From positions 324,188-388,187 of the forward strand of contig NZ_HG326655.1 in the NCBI RefSeq assembly GCF_000308295.2: a DNA stretch of 64,000 bases, given 5' to 3'. This document shows, one piece after another, positions 57,619 through 64,000 of this stretch. Below the pieces are notes generated by a model. It saw only the letters and a list, made by a program, of their open reading frames with translations, ran no database searches and was not told the DNA's origin. The position numbers were made by a program, and so were the translations under genes. How positions within the stretch are numbered: position 1 is the stretch's first letter; every line of letters begins with the position of its first letter. Source of the stretch: Afipia birgiae 34632. GTDB lineage: Bacteria > Pseudomonadota > Alphaproteobacteria > Rhizobiales > Xanthobacteraceae.

Positions 57619-57647
57619 CCGGTGAGGGCTATCGCAGCCCTCACCGG
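57619..57647 (-). promoter_or_regulatory. Perfect hairpin between urtA and urtB
   Basis: CCGGTGAGGGCT (57619-57630) is exactly complementary to AGCCCTCACCGG (57636-57647) with a five-base loop. It starts 15 bases after the urtA stop and ends at the urtB start codon. It can set expression of the binding protein above that of the permeases by blocking mRNA decay or urtB ribosome entry. Confidence 0.75.
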
Positions 57648-57662
57648 CAATTGCCGATCCGC

Positions 57663-58886
57663 TTACTTCGGCGGCGGATTGCTCGGCGTATATTGAGCGC
57701 TCGGATTCTTCTTCGTCAGATCGCAACCCGCTTCGCCCAGCCAATAGGGCTTGACGTCTTCCCAGGTTTTCGGAAACGAGATCGAATGGACGTCATTGAC
57801 CTTGGCGAGATAGATCGTGTGCGACATATGCTGGCTCTTGGGGTCGATGCAGACCTTGCCTTCCGGCGCGTCGAAACAGACATCACCCTTGGCAATGACT
57901 GCGCGAAGATCGTCACGCTTGGTCGAGCCCTTGGCGCGCTCCACCATCTGCTTGTAGAGGTAGACCGCGAGGTAGGAATTTTCCGCCTCTTGATTGATGT
58001 AGGGCTCGTTGGGGAATTTCTTGCGCCACTTGGCGACGAATTCCTTGCTCTTCGGATCGGCGATTTCTTCAATCCAGTTCGTCGTCACATACATGTTGGC
58101 AAGGCTCGGCGGCTTGAAGCGCTTGTGCTCATAGGCCTGACCGACATTGACGGAGCTACCCATCGGCACGCGCAAATTCGCGGCCGACGCCTGCTCGTAG
58201 TAAGACGATTGCGCCGTACCGACGAGCAGCGTGATGAGCACATCGGGCTTTGCCTTCTGAATGTTCTGAATCGTCGAGGAGAACTGCGACACCCCGAGCG
58301 GGATGAACTCCTCGCCAACCATTTCGCCGCCATTCTGCTTGACGATATTGCGGACCCATTCGGCCGATATCTGTCCGAAATTGTAGTCCGCCGCGATGGT
58401 GTAGACCTTCTTGCCGAACTTTTCGATCATCCACGGAATGAGTGTCGAGAATTGCTGCTCCGGCACCGCGCCGGTCACAATCATGTTCGCGTCACAGACG
58501 CCGCCTTCGTACTGGTTGTTGTAGAATGCGAACCCGTCGAGCTGTTTGACGATCGGCCTGTAGGCTTCACGCGACGCACTCGAGAATCCGGCGAACACCA
58601 CGTTGACCTTGTCGCGCTGCAATGCGCGGCGCATGAACTCCTGGTACCGTGTGTTGTCCGACTGCGTATCGTATATGACCAGTTCCAGCGGGCGTCCGGC
58701 GATACCGCCGGCAGCATTGATTTCCTCTGCCGCAAGCTGAATGCCGTGAACTTTGCCGATCGTGGCCAGCGCGAAATCGCCGGATTGGTCCTCAAGCACG
58801 CCGAGCTTGATCGGGTCCGCGGCCATGGCGGCCAACGGTACGGCCATCGCTATCGCGGCAGCCGTCATCATTAGTAAGCGACGCAT
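57663..58886 (-). CDS. urtA: Urea/amide ABC transporter substrate-binding protein (UrtA-like)
   Basis: This 407-residue periplasmic receptor has a signal peptide (MRRLLMMTAAAIAMAVPL, cleavage near AAMAAD) and UrtA/AmiC-like segments VLEDQSGDFALATIGKVHG, FYNNQYEGGVCDANMIVTG and AADYNFGQISAEW. ATG 58886 lies 8 bases after GGAGG; ATG 58892 is too close to it. It is related in fold to the cytoplasmic AmiC of the same operon, so the two may recognise similar amides. Confidence 0.94.
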   Translation of the reverse strand: MRRLLMMTAAAIAMAVPLAAMAADPIKLGVLEDQSGDFALATIGKVHGIQLAAEEINAAGGIAGRPLELVIYDTQSDNTRYQEFMRRALQRDKVNVVFAGFSSASREAYRPIVKQLDGFAFYNNQYEGGVCDANMIVTGAVPEQQFSTLIPWMIEKFGKKVYTIAADYNFGQISAEWVRNIVKQNGGEMVGEEFIPLGVSQFSSTIQNIQKAKPDVLITLLVGTAQSSYYEQASAANLRVPMGSSVNVGQAYEHKRFKPPSLANMYVTTNWIEEIADPKSKEFVAKWRKKFPNEPYINQEAENSYLAVYLYKQMVERAKGSTKRDDLRAVIAKGDVCFDAPEGKVCIDPKSQHMSHTIYLAKVNDVHSISFPKTWEDVKPYWLGEAGCDLTKKNPSAQYTPSNPPPK

Positions 58887-59538
58887 CCCCATAGTCCTCC
58901 TTGTTTGATGAACCGGCTTTTGTGCTGTCCGATGGCCAATGCGCCGGGTAGTTGCCAAAACCCTCTGTCAGGAGGGCCTCACAGGACTCCTCGATGCCTT
59001 GACGGCGGCGCATGCTTTCGCGCCGCAGCCAGGCAAAAGCCTCGTCATCGTTCAGCCCGTGGGACTGAACGAGTGTCACGACGGCTTTGATCACAAAACG
59101 ACGACCGTTACGCCTTCGGTCGTGCTCAGCCAGGCGCAGCTCCATGCCGCGCATCCGACGATAGTTGTTCACGCAGAGAAACAGTGCCGAGTAGACCGCA
59201 CCGGCGTGGATTGGCTTGCGAAGGAAACTGGTCACTCCAGCTTCTGTCAGAAGCCTCAATCGGCTCGGCGCTTCGATTCCAACGATTCCTATGGCGGGCA
59301 CTATCGGAAGAGCCGTTTCGCCGACCAGTACAGATGCGGGATTAAACGGAAAATCGCCATCGATGAGCAACACGTCGCGATTTGGATCAAGCGTGGTGAG
59401 GTCAACATCCTCGAAGCGCGCAAGCGAAACGCCGACCCTGGCCAGCGTTTTCTCGAGCGTCTCGGTGGCAGCGTCAGGCCCACCCCACAACAAGGCGCGA
59501 TTGCCGCGAAAATTCTGGACCAGCGGTTGACCAATCAT
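58792..59538 (-). CDS. amiR: AmiR-like ANTAR antitermination regulator
   Basis: This 248-residue protein has an AmiR-type pseudo-receiver domain (about 10-130) followed by a coiled coil and an ANTAR RNA-binding domain (about 140-190, VVTLVQSHGLNDDEAFAWLR). AmiR binds leader RNA and lets transcription pass terminators when AmiC releases it. The ATG overlaps the amiC stop (ATGA). Oddly, the frame continues about 55 residues past ANTAR and runs 95 bases into urtA; the ancestral stop was probably lost. Confidence 0.88.
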   Translation of the reverse strand: MIGQPLVQNFRGNRALLWGGPDAATETLEKTLARVGVSLARFEDVDLTTLDPNRDVLLIDGDFPFNPASVLVGETALPIVPAIGIVGIEAPSRLRLLTEAGVTSFLRKPIHAGAVYSALFLCVNNYRRMRGMELRLAEHDRRRNGRRFVIKAVVTLVQSHGLNDDEAFAWLRRESMRRRQGIEESCEALLTEGFGNYPAHWPSDSTKAGSSNKEDYGDASLTNDDGCRDSDGRTVGRHGRGPDQARRA

Positions 59539-60692
59539 GACACGACCCGCAATTTCGAACGCTCTGAAACCGCACCGAAGCGCGACGAATTTTGAAGTAA
59601 ATAGGGATCAGCCGGGATCGGTTGCGACGCCTCCACCACGATCTCGAACTCACCCGCCGATGTCGAACGACCGATGCGCGGCGTCAGCGTCGCATGCATC
59701 GTTTCGGGAGAGATCTGCACTTGGCCCTGCGGCGCCGTCAGCACTTGACGAGCAACCGCTTGCTTGACCGCGCCGATCTCCGAGGTGCCGGCCTCGGCCA
59801 GCGCCAGACCGAGCAGCTTGACCGCGAGATATGTTGCTTCGGCGTCAGCGGATACCGCCGGCCCACCTGGCCGGCGCGCCTTATAAGCTGCGGCGAAACG
59901 GGCATTCTCCGGCGACTTGATCGACGAAAAATAGACGCTGGATACGATGTGCCCATCGGCGGCCTCGCGACCGACGGCCTCAAGCTCGGGCTCCGACAGC
60001 GTGCAACTGGCGATCGGAAGCACAGCTGGCTGGTCGATTCCCTCTTGCGCACAAGCAGCCCGCAGGTCGCGCAGAAACTGATAAGACGAAATGCCAATAA
60101 GCGTGTTGAAGATGAAGGATGGCCGCTCGTTCAGAATTGCCTGAATGATCTGGCCGAAATCCGTGTCGTCCATCGCGAAGTAACGTTCAGCGATCACGCA
60201 GCCACCAGCCGCAGCCATCGCCTCGCGCATGACGCGATTGTTTTCCCACGCCCAGATATAATTGGACCCGATGCAGAATGCGCGGCGCCCGACATGCTGC
60301 AGCAGATAATCGATCAGTGGCAGCAAATGCTGGTTAGCAACGGGGCCGGTATAGACGACATTCGGCGAACTCTCGAAGCCTTCATAATGCGAGGGATACC
60401 AGAGCAATGCATCCGCCTTCTCGAACAGCGGAATGACCTCCTTGCGCGAGGACGACGTATAACAGCCCACCACATGACGGATGCCAGACGCCAGCATACT
60501 CCCGCTGATCGAGACATAGCGCGCAAGCTGGCCCTGCGGATTTCCGACCACGGGATCGAGCCGCACAGGCAAGCCGCTGCCATTCACCTCGTCGATAGCA
60601 AGAAGCGCACCGGCCAGCATGCCGGCCGACACCGCGCTATAGGGTCCATCAACGGAGATCAGCAAACCAATGGGAATATCAATCGTGGCCAC
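59535..60692 (-). CDS. amiC: AmiC-like cytoplasmic amide sensor
   Basis: This 385-residue periplasmic-binding-protein-fold sensor lacks a signal peptide (it starts ATIDIPIGLLISVDGPYSAV), so it is cytoplasmic like Pseudomonas AmiC, which holds AmiR inactive until it binds an amide. Family segments are CYTSSSRKEVIPLFE, LLWYPSHYEGFESSPNVVYTG and GSNYIWAWENNRVMRE. GTG 60692 has GGAG 9 bases upstream; TTG 60707 is the alternative start. It is the first gene of the operon. Confidence 0.9.
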   Translation of the reverse strand: MATIDIPIGLLISVDGPYSAVSAGMLAGALLAIDEVNGSGLPVRLDPVVGNPQGQLARYVSISGSMLASGIRHVVGCYTSSSRKEVIPLFEKADALLWYPSHYEGFESSPNVVYTGPVANQHLLPLIDYLLQHVGRRAFCIGSNYIWAWENNRVMREAMAAAGGCVIAERYFAMDDTDFGQIIQAILNERPSFIFNTLIGISSYQFLRDLRAACAQEGIDQPAVLPIASCTLSEPELEAVGREAADGHIVSSVYFSSIKSPENARFAAAYKARRPGGPAVSADAEATYLAVKLLGLALAEAGTSEIGAVKQAVARQVLTAPQGQVQISPETMHATLTPRIGRSTSAGEFEIVVEASQPIPADPYLLQNSSRFGAVSERSKLRVVS

Positions 60693-61289
60693 GTCGAACA
60701 ACTCCAATGCAAAGCGCGCAGGGATTGATCAGCAGACGGCGCCAGTGCCACGAAGTTATATCGACAGGATCGGACGCAGAATTCTCGGCAACACTGCCGC
60801 TTGCGTCGGAAGGATTCGGATTACAGCACGTCAGACGCCGATCCAATATCCGTCCTTGATAAAAAAAGTAGCATGGCTCGATTGTGTTCGCTAGCCCTCT
60901 TCAAGGAATATTCTGAATTTCGAGATTTTGCAGCGCGCAAATTCTAGGCGAGCTTGCTTATCGAAAATGCAGGGAAAGATCGATAATGCAGCATATTGCT
61001 CGTTCGAATGGCAACGGAAAGCCGTATACAAACGTCGTCGCCATTCCGATATCAAGCGCATTCATTTTCGCTGCTGCCGGTATCAGCGCACGCCAAGTGT
61101 AACTCCGCTGCGTAAGAGATGATCGAATATGGCACGCAAACATCTGCTGATATTTTTAAGACCGCAGTTGCATCACTCTTCTATGGAAGGCACTTCAGTT
61201 TCGCTGCTGCAATCATCCCGACACTGCTAGCCTGCAGAATGCTAGCCGCTTGATCTGCCCCCTTTGAAGTGGTCATCCCTAAATGCCAG
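60693..61289. other. Upstream region of the amide operon
   Basis: About 600 bp hold no gene. The minus strand carries the operon leader. A weak stem (GGCT...AGCC) followed by a seven-T run near 60864-60898 is a possible AmiR-controlled terminator, but it is poor. No sigma-54 -24/-12 pair was found. Confidence 0.4.
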
Positions 61290-61466
61290 ATCACGTCTCG
61301 CGGCAGACGGATCGGCGACCAGTATCCCTGGATCGCCTGACCGGCGTGGGTAAAGCTTGTGCGGCACATCACGGCCTGAAACTTCAGCGACTGCGGACAA
61401 AATTTGTTTCACCGAATACCCCGCACCGGTGCCCAAATTGTGTGTCCCGCCGGGGGCCACCCTCAA
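61290..61466 (-). pseudogene. UDP-glucose 4-epimerase (galE) C-terminal fragment
   Basis: The frame reads HNLGTGAGYSVKQILSAV and PRRSGDPGILVADPSAARRD, the conserved C-terminal part of GalE. The Rossmann domain and the catalytic YxxxK are missing, and similarity ends on both sides within this stretch. Confidence 0.75.
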
Positions 61467-61498
61467 CAACACGGAAACAGCCGAGACATGCGCCGCCG

Positions 61499-61553
61499 CG
61501 ATGCAGTAGTCTCTATCCCTCTATCCCGCTGGTCCAAAATATCCGTCAGGTCA
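61499..61553 (-). mobile_element. Relic of an IS407-group terminal end
   Basis: Read on the minus strand from 61553 it matches the left end of the complete IS at 34560 (TGACCTGACGGATATTTTGG and on through ACTACTGCATCGC), with one substitution and an 8-base tandem duplication GGATAGAG. Similarity stops after about 55 bases. Confidence 0.85.
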
Positions 61554-61562
61554 GCTCACAAT

Positions 61563-61781
61563 CTACAAAGGCATCTTAACGTAAGCTGACATCTGATAAA
61601 CTATCGCTAAATAGTTTGGATCAGTTTTTCTGATTTCGAATGGCTGGATGTTGGCTCCTGCGAACCCCAAGACGAGCCGATCAGGGTTGGCCATTTTTCG
61701 GAAGTTCAAAATCTCACCGACGGCGACGCCATCCATATGCAGATGAAGACCACCATTGGCCGCGACTTTAATTGCTAACAT
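61563..61781 (-). CDS. Hypothetical fragment
   Basis: This 72-codon frame, with GGLHLHMDGVAVGEILNFRK and DRLVLGFAGANIQPFEIRKT, looks protein-like but matches no recognised family. It is flanked by debris on both sides and is probably a truncated gene end. Confidence 0.3.
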   Translation of the reverse strand: MLAIKVAANGGLHLHMDGVAVGEILNFRKMANPDRLVLGFAGANIQPFEIRKTDPNYLAIVYQMSAYVKMPL

Positions 61782-61938
61782 TCAAAAAAATCCAGATAAA
61801 CAAAGCGAATTGAAATAAAGGCTGCGTCGAAGCCCTGCTCCAAGTCGTACTCTTAACCAGCTGGCAGATACAGGCCTTAATCCAGTTCAGACGAGTTCAA
61901 AATCATTATCTGCTTTCTTCCTGTTGTTCATAAGGTAC

Positions 61939-62091
61939 TCAGAGCGCGCGCTTCCAGCGGTAGAACTTCGGCTCCAAGATCCCCATCTTGTGGCAGATCT
62001 CCTCAGTCGTCGCGCCGCTCTCCACTTGCCTCAAGGCAAAGGCTATCTGCTCCTCCGAAAACCGCTTCCGCTTCTTGGCATTCCTCCCTGT
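61939..62091 (-). pseudogene. IS3-family OrfA fragment
   Basis: About 50 codons, KKRKRFSEEQIAFALRQVES then TEEICHKMGILEPKFYRWKR, form the N-terminal helix-turn-helix of an IS3 OrfA; the frame stops after ...RAL and lacks the zipper. No start codon is in frame. Confidence 0.8.
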
Positions 62092-62233
62092 GCCTGTCGA
62101 AAATCAAATTCGGAGGATGGTAGAGACGAGCCTTGAAGCGGTAGCCCTTTGCGGAGCCTCACTGTTATCTGACGCTTTCGCGCCAGTGCCCTCACCGAGC
62201 GAGCGTGGCTTCTTGAACTCGTCTCCCCAAGCA

Positions 62234-62266
62234 GAACCCAGCGTGCAGATTTCCCGCACTGGGCTC
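62234..62266 (-). ncRNA. Group II intron domain V
   Basis: The minus strand reads GAGCCCAGTGCGGG-AAAT-CTGCACGCTGGGTTC. It is a 33-base hairpin with the catalytic AGC triad and GAAA-type loop geometry expected of domain V, 30 bases after the maturase stop. Confidence 0.88.
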
Positions 62267-62295
62267 CCCAGATGACATTTGCGAAGACCTCCGTC

Positions 62296-63593
62296 TCATA
62301 CCGTTGGATGCAATGTGCGAGCTGACGGCAGCTCGAACCACGGTCGATTGCTCAAATACACCCAGCTGATCCGCTGTCGTTGACCGCGGCGTTGCAGGGC
62401 GTGCACCCAGTGTCGCTGGATTTCGTGGCGGATCCAGCTGAGCTTGCGGTCGCAGTGGTGCAAGGCGAAGTACTGGTAGAAGCCGCGCAGCATCACCGTG
62501 AGGTGTTGCTGTTGTTGGCGTCTCTTCCAATGTCTGTGTCCAAGCAACCACTCGCGGGCGCGAGCGAGGAACTTTCTGCAGCTCTTGGTGCAGGGGATAC
62601 GGATCAGGGCGAAACGCCCTGCTCGATCCGCCCCACAGACGTGCTTGAAGCCCAGAAACTCAAACGTCTCTGGCCTCTGTCCGTGCTTGCGCCGTTCGAC
62701 GGCCGCAAAACGCCCAAAGAGCAACAGCCGAGTTTTCTCCTCGGCCAGTTCCAGATTGAACTGCGCAAAACGTTCCCGCAATTGGCGCTGGAAGTTCTGC
62801 GCGTCTCCCAAGAACTGGAAGCTTCCCACAAAATCATCCGCGAAACGCACCAAGTACGCCTCGCCCTGGCACTGTGCTTTGAATTTCTTTTCAAACCACA
62901 GGTCGAGCGTGAAGTGCAGATAAATGTTACTCAGCACAGGCGATATTGGGCCGCCTTGTGGCGTACCCTCCTCGGTTGAAATCAGTGCCCCATCGACCAT
63001 CGCCCCGGCCTTAAGCCATTTTCCAATCAGCTTAAGAATTGCCGGGTCGGCGATCCGATGGGCCACCATCTTGCGTAACCACTGATGACTGATGCGGGTG
63101 AAGTAGCTGCGGATATCGGCCTCGAATACGTGGTTCACCTTCTTGGACACGATTTGCAGGCGCAGTGCCTGCAAAGCGTGATGAGGGTTGCGCCCCGGTC
63201 GAAAGCCGTAACTGCAGTCGAGGAAATCCGCTTCGAACACAGCCTCGATAATGCGCGCTACCGCTCGCTGCACCAGCCGATCCGCGACCGTGGGAATCCC
63301 CAATGGGCGCGTTCCGGTTTTGCCTGGCCCTTTGGGTATTTCAACCCGCCGGACCGGTGGTGCGCGATAGGCGCCGGCTCGAAGTTGTGCGCAAATCTCT
63401 TCGACCCGCTGCTTCAACTCGCTCTCAAACTGCTCGGTGCTCTCCCCGTCGATCCCACTGGCCGCGCGCCGGTTCATCATGCCCACGTTTCCGTGAGGAA
63501 TTCCGGCGTCAGCAAATGCGCCAACGAGGTAAATCGCACCGTGCGATCCAGTTTGGCCTTCTTCGCTATCTGACTCAGTTGCGTTGACATCAT
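62296..63593 (-). pseudogene. Group II intron reverse transcriptase/maturase, frameshifted
   Basis: ATG 63593 starts a 38-codon frame (STQLSQIAKKAKLDRTVRFT ... FLTETWA) ending at 63477. The rest (GTG 63486 onward, MMNRRAASGIDGES) is in another frame. A one-base loss in a G run near 63481-63484 (GGGC for GGGGC) explains it. The main part has reverse transcriptase blocks (RPLGIPTVADRLVQRAVARI, GFRPGRNPHHALQALR), catalytic FADDF in place of the usual YADD, and a maturase X domain. The 396-codon 3' frame might still be translated from GTG. Confidence 0.85.
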
Positions 63594-64000
63594 GCTCCTG
63601 CCTCTGTGAGTGCGGGTGATGTTTCCCGAAAGTCAGCCTTCATCTGCTTCGCCGCTTCCCCGTGTACGCAGCTTTCCTGCGCTCTGAGTACTACCAGCGA
63701 ATCCGACTTCCACTGTAGCGTTTGCCTTTCTCAGGAATGCTCCATTCGTCCAGCATACTCTGCTCGTTTCCGCTACGAGCCGAGACCACAGTGGATCTCT
63801 CAGGTTCCTCAATGCTTCCATTTCCGAACGTGCCGTGCTCTCTGACCCCGCCGCAGTCTCCGGTCACCATCGCCTCTTGCGGTGACTTACTATTGCCTTC
63901 CAGCCAATATGACGCTGTCGGCCTGCGGTTTACTATCATCACGAGGCTCAATCGCTTCACTTGCGTTACGGCCCGCTCGTCGCTCCTGCCTACGCGTAAC

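Larger units (their letters stand above)
62190..64000 (-). mobile_element. Group II intron, maturase-encoding, extends past the window edge
   Basis: Order on the minus strand is a structured 5' RNA region (to 64000 and possibly beyond), the maturase gene with a frameshift, domain V, then a presumed domain VI. The 5' boundary (GUGYG) was not located and the 3' boundary is approximate. The maturase has reverse transcriptase and X domains but no endonuclease domain. Confidence 0.8.

Noticed and set aside
60693..60960. Sigma-54 promoter for the amide operon
   Set aside because: TGGCAC occurs upstream of amiC but no TTGC at the required spacing follows.
1..64000. CRISPR array, tRNA or rRNA genes
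   Set aside because: No regularly spaced direct repeats and no cloverleaf or ribosomal RNA sequence was recognised; very divergent tRNAs could be missed by eye.

Overview
The window is high-GC alphaproteobacterial chromosome. It is most likely Nitrobacteraceae/Bradyrhizobiaceae (Bradyrhizobium, Afipia or Rhodopseudomonas relatives). Support comes from a short two-enzyme PutA like the ~999-residue Bradyrhizobium form, alphaproteobacteria-restricted families (RcdA/DUF1465, DUF1192, TrcR/DUF1013, DUF6494), a zinc-free L31, and the palindromic intergenic repeats typical of this family. Calls rest on reading translations and motifs; no database search was run.

Region 1 (1-33.3 kb) is mostly core chromosome: putA, a lemA/TPM envelope operon, an enoyl-CoA hydratase homologue, an ABC exporter, rpmE, rcdA, a quinone oxidoreductase, a membrane GGDEF/EAL protein, YqgE, a DsbD-like secreted protein, a peroxiredoxin, rnhA-thrB, ispH facing trcR, a Crp/Fnr regulator, a DsbA-like protein, propionyl-CoA synthetase, a DUF1850-TPR protein, an orphan Bug receptor, an MFS exporter, a thioesterase and a secreted protein with a transglycosylase-like motif. 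Palindromic repeats and one unusual multi-stem element (20147-20303) lie between these genes.

Region 2 (33-51.5 kb) is accessory. An arylsulfatase gene is split by a complete 1240-bp IS3-family element with a 4-bp target duplication; removing it restores an 845-residue frame. An MBL-fold protein and an ALDH7-type dehydrogenase follow. A segment of about 10.5 kb, bounded by two copies of a recombinase gene's 3' end, carries a nucleoside-type BMP/ABC uptake operon with a cytosine-deaminase-like amidohydrolase, a PhzF protein, a broken 2-oxoglutarate dioxygenase gene and several relics (SNF2 helicase, outer-membrane barrel, SDR). Transposase and autotransporter fragments lie just outside it.

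Region 3 (51.5-60.7 kb) is one long minus-strand operon: amiC-amiR-urtABCDE-like ABC transporter-formamidase/acetamidase-amidase. The layout indicates inducible uptake and hydrolysis of short amides or urea-like compounds for nitrogen. An AmiC sensor would control an AmiR antiterminator, the transporter would import the amide, and two different hydrolases would release ammonia.

Region 4 (60.7-64 kb) is debris: a galE fragment, a 55-bp relic of the same IS end found in the sulfatase, an IS3 orfA fragment, and a group II intron with a recognisable domain V and a maturase gene broken by a one-base frameshift. No tRNA, rRNA or CRISPR array was found.
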